Positions 18,151 to 28,484 of a stretch of 64,000 nt of DNA are shown piece after piece; positions within the stretch are counted from its first letter, which is position 1, and each line of letters opens with the position of its first letter. Origin of the DNA: Sphingomonas sp. LM7 (GTDB taxonomy: Bacteria > Pseudomonadota > Alphaproteobacteria > Sphingomonadales > Sphingomonadaceae); contig NZ_CP019511.1 in the NCBI RefSeq assembly GCF_002002925.1, positions 1,426,001-1,490,000 of the forward strand, read 5' to 3'. The position numbers and the translations under genes were made by a program. The notes beneath the pieces are model-generated. The model saw nothing but the letters and a program-made list of their open reading frames with translations, searched no databases and was not told where the DNA came from.

Positions 18151-19968
18151 GTGGATCGTCGGACGTTTCTGAACGGGGTGAGCGCGGCATCGCTAACTGC
18201 AGCGCTGCCCGCCACCGCCATGCCGCGTAGCCAGGCTGCGTCCGACAAGGAACTGTCGGCACTGCTCGATCGCTTCTTCTACGATCGGCTGAACGACGAT
18301 CCCGAAGGCGCAACTCGGCTCGGGCTCGATACCGGTCCACGCGCGGCGCTGCGCTCGAAGCTGGCCGACAATTCGGCGGCGGGCATGGCGCGGGCGGCAG
18401 CACGGTCCAAGCGCGAGCTGACCGAGTTGCGCGCGATCGCGCCCGCAACACTGTCCACCGCGGCGCGGCTCGACCAGGAAGTCGTCGCCTATCAGCTCGA
18501 ACGCAACATCGCCGCGGCGGCACGGTTTCGCTATGGATCGAACAGCGACGGTTTTTCGCCCTATGTCCTGAGCCAGCTCGGCGGCGCCTATCGCGACATT
18601 CCTGATTTCCTCGATTCGCAGCACCGGCTGGAAAATGCTGCGGATGCCGATGCTTATCTTTCTCGGCTCGAAGCATTTCCGAAGGCGATCGACAATGACA
18701 CCGCGCGGCAGCGCGACGACGCGGCGCGCGGCGTGTTCGCCCCGGACTACATCCTCGACACCACGCTCAAGCAGATCGCCGCGATGCGCGATCCGGCTGC
18801 TGCGAACACAGTGATGGTCACTTCGCTCGCCGCCAAGCTCGCGGCGGCGAAGTTGCCCGCTGACCGCCTCGCCAGGGCGCAACGGATAGTCGCCGGGCAG
18901 ATCTTCCCGGCGATCGACCGACAGCGCGCACTGGTCACCGAGTTGCGCGCCAAGGCTGGCCACGACGCCGGGGTGTGGCGGTTGCCCGATGGCGACGCCT
19001 ATTACAGCGCGGCGGCACAGGCGGCGACCACCACCAGCCTGACCGGCGCCGAAATCCACCAGCTCGGGCTGGAGCAGGTCGCGGAGATCGGCGCGCGGAT
19101 CGATACCATCCTCAAGGCGCAGGGCATGGCGCATGGAACGGTCGGCGAGCGGCTAGTGGCGCTCAACAAACGGCCCGACCAGCTCTTCCCCAATACCGAT
19201 CCGGGCCGCGAGGCGCTGCTGGAGGCGCTCCGTGCGCAAGTCGTGGCGATGCAGGCGCGGCTGGGCGAGCAGTTCCGCTCGCTGCCCAAGGCGCCGGTCG
19301 AGGTGCGACGCGTCCCTGAAGCTATCCAGGCGGGCTCGCCCGGCGGCTACTATCAGAACGCCTCGCTGGATGGATCGCGGCCGGCGATCTACTTCATCAA
19401 CCTGCGCGACACATTCGATCGGCCCAAATTCGGACTGGCGACGCTGACGCATCACGAAGCGGTGCCGGGACATCATTTGCAGGTGACCCTGGCGCTGGAA
19501 TCGCCGAACATCCCGCTGATCCGGCGCCGTGCCGACTTCAATGCCTATACCGAAGGCTGGGCGCTTTATTCCGAGCAATTGGCCGACGAGATGGGAATGT
19601 ACGCCCGGGATCCGCTGGGACAGGTCGGCTATCTCCAGTCGCTGCTGTTTCGCGCGACGCGGCTGGTGGTGGATTCGGGCCTGCACCACAAGCGCTGGTC
19701 GCGCGAGCAGGCGACAGACTATTTCATGGCGACCACGGGCATCGCCCGCGGCCGCAGCCAGGGCGAGATCGACCGCTACACGGTGTGGCCGGGCCAGGCA
19801 TGCAGCTACAAGATCGGGCACACCATGTGGATCCGCCTGCGCGACAAGGTGAAGGCGAAGCAGGGTGCGGCATTTGATCCGCGCGCCTTCCATGACATTC
19901 TCCTAGAAGGTGCAATGCCGCTGACCGTGCTGGAGCGCGTCGTGGACGAGCGCCTGCGGAAAGCCTGA
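18151..19968 (+). CDS. DUF885-family metallohydrolase, Tat-exported
   Basis: A 605-residue protein starting at GTG 18151 after GGGAGA. The N-terminus MDRRTFLNGVSAASL is a twin-arginine signal. The DUF885 hallmark HHEAVPGHHLQ is at residues 434-444, where HE and GHH would bind zinc as in distant M3/M32-like peptidases, and FNAYTEGWALYSEQL with the second Glu follows. Family members are annotated as uncharacterised, with peptidase activity suspected. It directly follows the TolB/amidohydrolase fusion, so both may process the same periplasmic peptide or amide. Confidence 0.9.
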   Translation: MDRRTFLNGVSAASLTAALPATAMPRSQAASDKELSALLDRFFYDRLNDDPEGATRLGLDTGPRAALRSKLADNSAAGMARAAARSKRELTELRAIAPATLSTAARLDQEVVAYQLERNIAAAARFRYGSNSDGFSPYVLSQLGGAYRDIPDFLDSQHRLENAADADAYLSRLEAFPKAIDNDTARQRDDAARGVFAPDYILDTTLKQIAAMRDPAAANTVMVTSLAAKLAAAKLPADRLARAQRIVAGQIFPAIDRQRALVTELRAKAGHDAGVWRLPDGDAYYSAAAQAATTTSLTGAEIHQLGLEQVAEIGARIDTILKAQGMAHGTVGERLVALNKRPDQLFPNTDPGREALLEALRAQVVAMQARLGEQFRSLPKAPVEVRRVPEAIQAGSPGGYYQNASLDGSRPAIYFINLRDTFDRPKFGLATLTHHEAVPGHHLQVTLALESPNIPLIRRRADFNAYTEGWALYSEQLADEMGMYARDPLGQVGYLQSLLFRATRLVVDSGLHHKRWSREQATDYFMATTGIARGRSQGEIDRYTVWPGQACSYKIGHTMWIRLRDKVKAKQGAAFDPRAFHDILLEGAMPLTVLERVVDERLRKA

Positions 19969-20005
19969 ATATCCGGCGCAAGCGGACCCGGACAGTGGCG
20001 GCGAC

Positions 20006-20689
20006 CTACGGCATCAGCCTGTAGCCCACCCCGGGCTCGTTGCGGATCGCCGACAAGCCGGCCGCATCGTCCCCCAGCTTCTTGCGAACGCCGCGCGCGG
20101 CGACGCGCAGATATTCGACATCCTTTTCGTGCCCCGGTCCCCAGACGTTGCGCAGCAACTGGACATGCGTGACGACCCGGCCCGGATGCTTCGCGAGTAG
20201 CGACAGGAAGCCGAACTCCTTCGGGGTGAGGTGCACTTCCACGCCGTTCTTGCGCACGAACCGCGCGGCGAGGTCGATCTCGACATCGCCGATGCGGACC
20301 ACCGGCGCTTCGGCTTCCGCCGACAGGCGATGGCGCAGCGCCGTACGAACGCGGGCCAGCACTTCCTCGGTGTCAAACGGCTTGGTCACATAGTCATCGG
20401 CGCCGAGATCGAGTGCGGTGACCTTCTGGTCGGTCGCATCGCGCGCCGAGATAACGATCACCGCAATCCCTGCCGCCCTGATCAAAGGAACGAGTTCGAG
20501 CCCATCGCGATCAGGCAGGCCGAGGTCGAGCAGCGCCAGTTCGGGCTTGTCTATCTGAACCGCCGTCATCGCCTCGCGCGCAGTGCCGGCCTCGACCACC
20601 CGATAGCCTGCGCGGCCAAGGCTGGTGGCCAGCAGCCGACGGATCGCCGGCTCGTCGTCGACGACCAGCAATTTGGCATTCTGGCTCAT
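20006..20689 (-). CDS. kdpE: Response regulator KdpE
   Basis: A 227-residue OmpR-type regulator of potassium uptake. The receiver has DDE at 11-13, phosphoacceptor Asp55 in LALLDLGLPD and the YVTKPF lysine; the winged-helix domain includes LTPKEFGFLSLLAKHPGRVVT and the final GVGYRLM. I start it at ATG 20689, which overlaps the kdpD stop as ATGA; the frame stays open upstream but that is a shadow of kdpD. It closes the kdp operon and should activate it when K+ is scarce or turgor falls. Confidence 0.95.
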   Translation of the reverse strand: MSQNAKLLVVDDEPAIRRLLATSLGRAGYRVVEAGTAREAMTAVQIDKPELALLDLGLPDRDGLELVPLIRAAGIAVIVISARDATDQKVTALDLGADDYVTKPFDTEEVLARVRTALRHRLSAEAEAPVVRIGDVEIDLAARFVRKNGVEVHLTPKEFGFLSLLAKHPGRVVTHVQLLRNVWGPGHEKDVEYLRVAARGVRKKLGDDAAGLSAIRNEPGVGYRLMP

Positions 20690-23361
20690 TCGCCGGACGA
20701 TCCCTTGCTGAGGCGCGCTTCGGGCACCCGGATGGTGAAGCAGGCACCCGAGACATCGCTGCGGTTCGAAGCGGAGACTGACAGCCCCATCGCCTCGGCA
20801 AACCCTTTGACGATCGCGAGGCCCAGCCCGGTGCCGCCCTTGCGGTCCGAGCCCTCGATCCGCGTGAAGGTCTCGAAGATCCGTGCCTCCTCGCCCGGCG
20901 GCAGGCCCGGGCCTTCGTCGAGCACGTGCAGCGTCAGCCCGCCTGGCTCCCGCCGCGCGGCGATGATGATCGGCGCCCCCGGATCGCCATATTTCGCGGC
21001 GTTCTCGAGGAGGTTGATCAGGCAATGGTGGAAGAGTTGCGGATCGACCGAGACGAAGGGCAGATCGGGAGAGATGTCGAGCCCGATCGGATGGCCGTCG
21101 AGGATGCGGCGCAGATCATGGACCGCGCTCGCCGCCGCCTCGGCAAGATCGACCGGTTCGATCGACTGGTGCAGCGCGCCCGATTCGATCCGGACCATGT
21201 CGAGCAGATTGGCAACAAAGCGGCTGAGCCGCTCGGCCTCGCCGCGCGCCGCGATCAGCTGCGCTTCCTGCTCGTCCGATGCGGGCCGCATCTCGGCAAG
21301 CATGCCAAGCACGGTCGTTAGCGGCGTGCGCAAGTCGTGGCTGACCGAGGAGAGCAGCGCGGCCCGCAGCCGGTCGCGCTCCTTGAGCTGGGTGACGCTG
21401 GCCATCTCGGCCTCCAGCCCGATCCGTTCAAGCGCCAGCGATGCCTGGTCGAGCAGGCTGAGCAGCAGCGGAAGCTGGTCCGAACGCACCGGGGCGCCGG
21501 CATCCAGTCGTGCCAGGCCCATCACCGCCAGCACCGCGCCGCCCGCCGAGATCGGCTGGAACAGCCACTCGGACGCCGTTAGCGTATCTGATCCGCGGCC
21601 CGCGGCGGTGTTGTGGTCGAACGCCCAGCGCGCCGCGGCCTGCTCGATCACCTCGAGACGATCCTCGGGCGGGAACGCCGCACTCAGCACGAGCTGGCCA
21701 TCGACCGGAAGCAGCAGGACCGTGTTCGCGTCGAGCAGGCGCCCCACTTCGGCGCACAGCACCTGCCCGAGTTCGCTGCGCTTGCTCACCCCGGTCAGCA
21801 ACCGCGCGAAGCCGGCGAGCGCACTGTTCTGCCCGGCGCTGCGCTGCGCCAGCATCGCCTGATCGCGCACCCGCGCGGCGAGCTGGCTGCTCACCACTGC
21901 GACGCCCATCAGTACCAGCAGCGTCAGGATGTTCTGCGGATCCTGGATCGTGAAGGTGCGCGTCGGCGGAATGAAGAAGAAGTTATACGCCAGCGAAGAG
22001 GCCAACCCGGTCACCACGCCGGTACGCACGCCGTAGCGCGTCGCCGCGACCATCACCGGCAGCAGATAGAGCAGGCCGATATTGGTGATGCTGCCCGCCG
22101 CGAAGATGCTCGCACCGATCACGGTGACCAGCGCGGTGAGCCCCAGCGAGACCAGATAGCCCGCGGGCTTTCCCCAGCCACTGCGCTGCTTTCGCCGCGG
22201 CACGGACCGCGGCGCGTCATTTTCCGCCATCGGCAGGACGTGGACCGCCACCCCCGGCGTTCCGCGCACCAGCCGGTCGACCACCGACCCGTGGAGAAAC
22301 TCGAACCAGCGCGAACGCGCCGACTTCCCGACGATCAGCTGCGTCGCCCGCGCATCGGCAACGAACCGCGTCAGCCCGTCGAGCACGGTCTCGGCGGGCA
22401 CCGATGCGACCTGCGCGCCGAGCTGGCTGGCGAGGTGCAGGGTTGCCGCGAGCCGGGCATTTTCGGCATCGCCGAAGCGGCTCGCACGCGGCGTTTCGAT
22501 ATGCACTGCGGTCCACGGCGCGCGCAGTGCATCGGCGATGCGTTTGGCGGCGCGCACCAGTTCGGGTGCGCCGGGCAGCTCGCTCACTGCCACGACCAGC
22601 CGGTCGCCGCCCGCCCAGGTGCCCGCCAGCGCATGCGCGCGCAGATAATCGAGCATCTGCGCATCGACGGCCTGCGCCGCGCGACGCAGCGCCAGTTCGC
22701 GGAGTGCCGACAGGTTCGATTTGGAAAAGAAATGGCCGAGTGCGCGCGTCGCCTCTTCGGGCAAATAGACCTTGCCCTCCTTGAGCCGCTCGATCAGCTC
22801 GTCGGGCGGGATATCGACGACTTCGATCTCGGCATTTTCGAGCACGCGATCGGGCAAGGTCTCGCGCACCCGCACCTTGGTGAACGAGGCGACGATGTCG
22901 TTGAGGCTTTCGAGATGCTGGATATTGACCGTCGCATAAACGTCGATCCCCGCCGCGAGCAGCTCCTCGACATCCTGGTAACGCTTGTCGTGGCGGCTGC
23001 CCGGCGCATTGGTGTGGGCGAGTTCGTCAACCAGCACGAGCCGCGGCCGCCGGGCGAGGATCGCATCGAGGTCCATCTCGTCGAGCGTGCGGCCCTGATA
23101 CTCGACGCCGCGCCGGGGCACGATCTCGAAGCCATGGACCAGCGCCTCGGTCTCGGCGCGCCCATGCGTCTCGACCACGCCGATCACGACATCGGCACCG
23201 CCGCGCCGCCGCGCCGCGCCCTCGGTCAGCATCTCATAGGTCTTGCCGACACCGGGGGCGGCGCCGAGCAATACCTTCAAACGCCCGCGGCCCTCCTGCG
23301 CGGCGGTGCGCAGAAGGGCTTCGGGATCGGGTCGCCTGTCGGGATCGGGATGCGAACTCAC
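20686..23361 (-). CDS. kdpD: Sensor histidine kinase KdpD
   Basis: An 891-residue inner-membrane kinase sensing K+ limitation. N-terminal KdpD domain with Walker [14 protein letters not shown] (residues 32-44) and [15 protein letters not shown], then a universal-stress-like domain, four membrane helices near 395-490 ([25 protein letters not shown]), a GAF-like region, HisKA with [14 protein letters not shown] and an HATPase ending in [16 protein letters not shown] start at 23361 overlaps the kdpC stop by four bases, and its stop overlaps kdpE. Length is typical. Confidence 0.95.
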   Translation of the reverse strand: MSSHPDPDRRPDPEALLRTAAQEGRGRLKVLLGAAPGVGKTYEMLTEGAARRRGGADVVIGVVETHGRAETEALVHGFEIVPRRGVEYQGRTLDEMDLDAILARRPRLVLVDELAHTNAPGSRHDKRYQDVEELLAAGIDVYATVNIQHLESLNDIVASFTKVRVRETLPDRVLENAEIEVVDIPPDELIERLKEGKVYLPEEATRALGHFFSKSNLSALRELALRRAAQAVDAQMLDYLRAHALAGTWAGGDRLVVAVSELPGAPELVRAAKRIADALRAPWTAVHIETPRASRFGDAENARLAATLHLASQLGAQVASVPAETVLDGLTRFVADARATQLIVGKSARSRWFEFLHGSVVDRLVRGTPGVAVHVLPMAENDAPRSVPRRKQRSGWGKPAGYLVSLGLTALVTVIGASIFAAGSITNIGLLYLLPVMVAATRYGVRTGVVTGLASSLAYNFFFIPPTRTFTIQDPQNILTLLVLMGVAVVSSQLAARVRDQAMLAQRSAGQNSALAGFARLLTGVSKRSELGQVLCAEVGRLLDANTVLLLPVDGQLVLSAAFPPEDRLEVIEQAAARWAFDHNTAAGRGSDTLTASEWLFQPISAGGAVLAVMGLARLDAGAPVRSDQLPLLLSLLDQASLALERIGLEAEMASVTQLKERDRLRAALLSSVSHDLRTPLTTVLGMLAEMRPASDEQEAQLIAARGEAERLSRFVANLLDMVRIESGALHQSIEPVDLAEAAASAVHDLRRILDGHPIGLDISPDLPFVSVDPQLFHHCLINLLENAAKYGDPGAPIIIAARREPGGLTLHVLDEGPGLPPGEEARIFETFTRIEGSDRKGGTGLGLAIVKGFAEAMGLSVSASNRSDVSGACFTIRVPEARLSKGSSGE

Positions 23362-23954
23362 CGGCCGGCTTTTGCGCCTCCCGGGGCCAGCCTGTCGAGG
23401 GCGCGATTGAGAAGCAGTATGTTGACGCGGGGCTCACCCAGAAAGCCGAGCAGCCGGCCTTCGACATGTTCCTGCACCAGCGCGCGCACGGATACTTCCG
23501 ACAGTCCTCGCGCCGCGGCGACGCGCCCGACCTGATAAAAGGCCGCCTCGGGGCCGATATGGGGGTCGAGCCCCGAGGCGGAGGTCGTCACCAGATCGGC
23601 GGGGACCGAATTCGCTGGTGATGTGGCGTTTGCGGCGATGTCGGCCTTGACCCGCTCGGCGAGCGCCTGACTGGTCGGGCCGAGGTTCGAGCCGGCGGAA
23701 GCCGAAGCGTCGTAGCCGGATCCGGCGGCGGAGAGCCGGCCGTGGAAATATCCCGGGCCGGTGAAGCCCTGCCCGATCAGTTCGGAGCCGATCACCCGGT
23801 CGCCTTCGCGGATCAGGCTGCCATTGGCCTGGGCGGGGAACACCGTCTGGCCGATCCCGGTGAGCGCCGCCGGATAAGCGAGCCCGAGCAAGGCGGCGAA
23901 CAGGATCGTCATGACGATCGCCGGGCGGAGAGCGGTGGTGAAATCCTTGAGCAT
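23358..23954 (-). CDS. kdpC: K+-transporting ATPase subunit KdpC
   Basis: A 198-residue single-span subunit of the KdpFABC pump. One N-terminal helix ([21 protein letters not shown]) is followed by the periplasmic domain with [27 protein letters not shown] and the conserved [18 protein letters not shown]; the C-terminal [11 protein letters not shown] is also typical. It stabilises the complex of KdpA and KdpB. It starts 10 bp after kdpB ends. Confidence 0.95.
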   Translation of the reverse strand: MLKDFTTALRPAIVMTILFAALLGLAYPAALTGIGQTVFPAQANGSLIREGDRVIGSELIGQGFTGPGYFHGRLSAAGSGYDASASAGSNLGPTSQALAERVKADIAANATSPANSVPADLVTTSASGLDPHIGPEAAFYQVGRVAAARGLSEVSVRALVQEHVEGRLLGFLGEPRVNILLLNRALDRLAPGGAKAGR

Positions 23955-23964
23955 GTGTCTGTCC

Positions 23965-25980
<2,016 letters not shown>

Positions 25981-25991
25981 GTCAGGGGCCT

Positions 25992-27695
25992 TCAGAAGAG
26001 CTGGCCGTGGATCATCGCGAGATGATCGGCGATCGGTCCGAGCGCGAGGCTGGGGAGGAAGGTGAGCCCGCCGACGATCAGCACGATCCCGACGAGGAGG
26101 CCGATCCACAGCGGTCCGGTGGTCGGGAAGGATCCGGCGGATTCGGGGGTGTGCTTCTTGGCGGCGAGGCTCCCGGCGATGGCGAGCGCGGGCACGATCA
26201 CGAAGAACCGTCCGAGCCACATCGCGACGCCGAGCAGGCCGTTGTAGAAGGGCGTACCCGAAGTGATGCCGCCGAACGCCGATCCGTTGTTCGCGGTCGC
26301 CGAGGTGAAGGCATAGAGGATCTCGGTAAAGCCGTGCGGCCCCTTGTTGAGCGGCCCCGTCAGCCCCGCAGGTAACACCGATGCCAGCGCCGTGAAGCCG
26401 AGGATGCACAGCGGCAGCACCGCGATCGCCAGCACCGCGAACTTGACCTCGCGGCTCTCGATCTTCTTGCCGACATATTCGGGGGTGCGCCCGACCATCA
26501 GCCCGGCGACGAACACCGCAAGGATCGCGAAGAGCAGGAAGCCGTAGATGCCCGCGCCGACGCCGCCGATCACGACTTCGCCCAATTGCATGTTGAACAA
26601 CGGGATCATGCCGCCGAGCGCCGTGAAGCTGTCGTGCATCGCATTGACCGCGCCGCACGACGCCGCAGTGGTCACCGATGCGAACAGCGCCGAGGCAGCG
26701 ATACCGAAGCGGGTCTCCTTGCCCTCCATATTGCCACCGGCGACGCCGAGCTGGTGGAGCACCGGATTTCCCGCAGCTTCCTGCCAATAGACAATCGTGG
26801 TTCCTGCGACGAACAGGACGAGCATCGCCGAGAGGATCGCCCAGCCCTGGCGCTGGTTGCCCACCGCGCGCCCGAACGTGTTGGTCAGGCCCACGCCGAT
26901 CAGGAATATCGACAGCATCTGGACGAAGTTGGTCAGCGCGTTGGGGTTCTCGAACGGGTGTGCGCTGTTGGCGTTGAGGAAGCCGCCACCATTGGTGCCG
27001 AGCATCTTGATCGCTTCCTGGCTGGCGATCGGGCCCATCACCAAGGTCTGCTTCGCCCCCTCGAGCGTGGTCGCGTCGACCGACGACAAGAACGTCTGCG
27101 GCACGCCGCTGGCGATCAGGAAGACCGCATAGACCCCGCAGATCGGCAGCAGCAGATAGAGCGTCGCCCGGGTCATATCCGCCCAGAAATTGCCGATGCC
27201 GCTCGCCTGACGCCGCGCAAAGCCGCGGAACAGCGCGAAGGCCACGGCGATGCCGGTCGCCGCGCTCAGGAAATTGTGGATGACAAGACCGAACATCTGG
27301 CTGAAGTTCGAAAGCGCGACTTCGCCCGAATACCACTGCCAGTTGGTGTTGGTGGTGAAGCTGATCGCGACGTTCATTGCGCCGTCGGCGGCCAGTCCGG
27401 GCAGCCCGCGCGGATTCATCGGCAGGACGCCCTGCAGCCGCAGCACGGCATAGGTGAACAGCAGCAGCATGATCTGGAAGAACAACAGGTGCACCGCGTA
27501 GCGGCGCCAGCCCATCTCGGCCTGCGGATCGATCCCCGAGAGCCGGTAGAAACCGCGCTCGACCGGGCCGAGCACGATATGCAGCGGTGTACGCCGCCCT
27601 TCGTAAAGCGCGAACAGCCACGCCCCCATCGGCTTGGCGGATGCGACGAGAATGGCGACGAAGGCGGCGATCATCGCCCAGCCCTGAATGGTCAT
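25992..27695 (-). CDS. kdpA: K+-transporting ATPase channel subunit KdpA
   Basis: A 567-residue, ten-helix subunit that forms the K+ filter. The four pseudo-repeat filter loops can be seen: [44 protein letters not shown] and [13 protein letters not shown]. It is descended from the Trk/Ktr superfamily. It starts 13 bp downstream of kdpF. Length and motifs are normal. Confidence 0.96.
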   Translation of the reverse strand: MTIQGWAMIAAFVAILVASAKPMGAWLFALYEGRRTPLHIVLGPVERGFYRLSGIDPQAEMGWRRYAVHLLFFQIMLLLFTYAVLRLQGVLPMNPRGLPGLAADGAMNVAISFTTNTNWQWYSGEVALSNFSQMFGLVIHNFLSAATGIAVAFALFRGFARRQASGIGNFWADMTRATLYLLLPICGVYAVFLIASGVPQTFLSSVDATTLEGAKQTLVMGPIASQEAIKMLGTNGGGFLNANSAHPFENPNALTNFVQMLSIFLIGVGLTNTFGRAVGNQRQGWAILSAMLVLFVAGTTIVYWQEAAGNPVLHQLGVAGGNMEGKETRFGIAASALFASVTTAASCGAVNAMHDSFTALGGMIPLFNMQLGEVVIGGVGAGIYGFLLFAILAVFVAGLMVGRTPEYVGKKIESREVKFAVLAIAVLPLCILGFTALASVLPAGLTGPLNKGPHGFTEILYAFTSATANNGSAFGGITSGTPFYNGLLGVAMWLGRFFVIVPALAIAGSLAAKKHTPESAGSFPTTGPLWIGLLVGIVLIVGGLTFLPSLALGPIADHLAMIHGQLF

Positions 27696-27708
27696 TGGTC
27701 CGATCCGA

Positions 27709-27798
27709 TCAGAAGCGCTCGGGCCGGACGAGCACGGCCACGAGATAGAGGAGGAGGCCCAGCGCAGTGAGCCCGGCGAGCGCGAGGTGCAGCGTCAT
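27709..27798 (-). CDS. kdpF: KdpF small membrane subunit, 29 aa
   Basis: I read this 29-codon gene directly from the minus strand: one hydrophobic helix ([19 protein letters not shown]) ending in RPERF. KdpF has the same size and place in E. coli, just before kdpA, where it acts as a lipid-like stabiliser of the pump. The closing RPE sequence is a typical KdpF ending. No strong ribosome site is seen, and it starts only five bases after the preceding 27-aa gene, so coupled translation is likely. Confidence 0.8.
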   Translation of the reverse strand: MTLHLALAGLTALGLLLYLVAVLVRPERF

Positions 27799-27803
27799 GG
27801 CGC

Positions 27804-27887
27804 TCAGCCCAGGTCGCACAGGCGGACATAGGCGAAGGTCAGCAGGCTCAGGCCCGCCAGCACCGCCAGCCACAGCAGATCGGTCAC
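27804..27887 (-). CDS. 27-aa membrane peptide upstream of kdpF
   Basis: A short reading frame starting with GTG at 27887, eight bases after a clear GAGGAG ribosome site. The product has one hydrophobic helix (LLWLAVLAGLSLLTFAYV) and a short polar tail RLCDLG. It sits five bases before kdpF and 13 bases after the 94-aa gene. The ribosome site, spacing and membrane character all argue that it is translated. I recall similar tiny peptides ahead of kdpF in other alphaproteobacteria, but have no function to offer. Confidence 0.6.
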   Translation of the reverse strand: MTDLLWLAVLAGLSLLTFAYVRLCDLG

Positions 27888-27900
27888 GGAAAACTCCTCG

Positions 27901-28185
27901 TCATGCAGGAAATACGCGTGCACGCGGCGGCACCGGGATCGCGCGGAACAGGCCCGCGCCCTCGAAGGTGAAGGCCGAGCCCAGGCTCAGGCCGATCGCG
28001 ACGGTCGTCGCGCCGGCGAATTCGAACGGAGTGGCGGGATGCGCGGGCAAATGCCCGACGGAACGACAAACCCAGCAGCCCGCGGTTAGGGCTGCGACCA
28101 GCATCGCCAGCCCGAAGCTGCGCAACAGAGCCCCGGCCGCCCACCAGCGTTCGCCGCTTTCAAGCCGGCGCAGTATCGCCGTCAT
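27901..28185 (-). CDS. Hypothetical membrane protein, 94 aa, first gene of the kdp operon
   Basis: The start ATG at 28185 follows GAGGGAGTG. The product begins MTAILRRLESGERWW, has a hydrophobic segment (LLRSFGLAMLVAALTAGCWV) and a second, weaker one (GATTVAIGLSLGSAFTF), and ends in a basic tail. It contains two cysteines. I do not recognise the family. It lies 13 bp before the 27-aa gene with no terminator between, so it should be transcribed with kdpFABCDE, and the KdpE-like site lies upstream of it. Confidence 0.6.
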   Translation of the reverse strand: MTAILRRLESGERWWAAGALLRSFGLAMLVAALTAGCWVCRSVGHLPAHPATPFEFAGATTVAIGLSLGSAFTFEGAGLFRAIPVPPRARVFPA

Positions 28186-28484
28186 CGGTCGCACTCCCTC
28201 GTCGTTGAGGCATGCGATGTGGGGCGGACGGCGATTAAGGTTCCACGGGTAAGATCGGCCCCCGCATAAAGAAGGCGTAAAGTTCGCCGCTCGACGAAGC
28301 AGGCCTGTCCGCGTGCGACGGCAGCGAAGCTGCGGCATCGCCCGGCCTAGTTAGGAACGGTCACGGCCCCTGTCGGGCTCCCGTCTCCGGGGCGAGAAGC
28401 GTGAGGGGCCCGCTGGGGGCGCTCACTTCGAGCCAGCGCCTACGGGTGTTGCGGGCGAGCCGAGACCCACCCGCCCCCCTTTAC
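28186..28484. other. 299-bp intergenic region holding the kdp control region
   Basis: No gene is supported here. The part next to 28185 contains the KdpE-like direct repeat at 28265-28281. The part next to the TonB receptor end (28485) has only a weak dyad, GGCGCT (28418-28423) with AGCGCC (28435-28440), without a T-run, so I do not claim a terminator. Confidence 0.5.
28265..28281 (-). promoter_or_regulatory. Candidate KdpE binding site upstream of the kdp operon
   Basis: On the minus strand the sequence is TTTACG-CCTTC-TTTATG, a direct repeat TTTA(C/T)G with an 11-base period. The E. coli KdpE target is, as I recall it, a T-rich direct repeat TTTATA-N5-TTTACA, which has the same layout. It is 80 bp upstream of the first gene of the operon. 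Confidence 0.5.

Noticed and set aside
19972..19992. TCCGG and CCGGA dyad between the DUF885 gene and kdpE
   Set aside because: Five-base arms without a T-run are too weak to call a terminator in DNA of this GC content.
25981..27621. The kdpB frame stays open through kdpA, suggesting a 1218-aa protein
   Set aside because: KdpA is encoded in another frame with all its filter motifs; the upstream part of the kdpB frame is Arg-rich and without any domain.
26586..27770. Plus-strand frame of 394 codons opposite kdpA
   Set aside because: It is a GC-bias shadow of kdpA: very Arg/His-rich, no recognisable domain.
28247..28252. A single GGGTAA (TTACCC on the minus strand) upstream of the kdp operon
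   Set aside because: It is one isolated copy without helical phasing; a hexamer is expected by chance dozens of times in 64 kb, so I do not add kdp to the MalT-like regulon.
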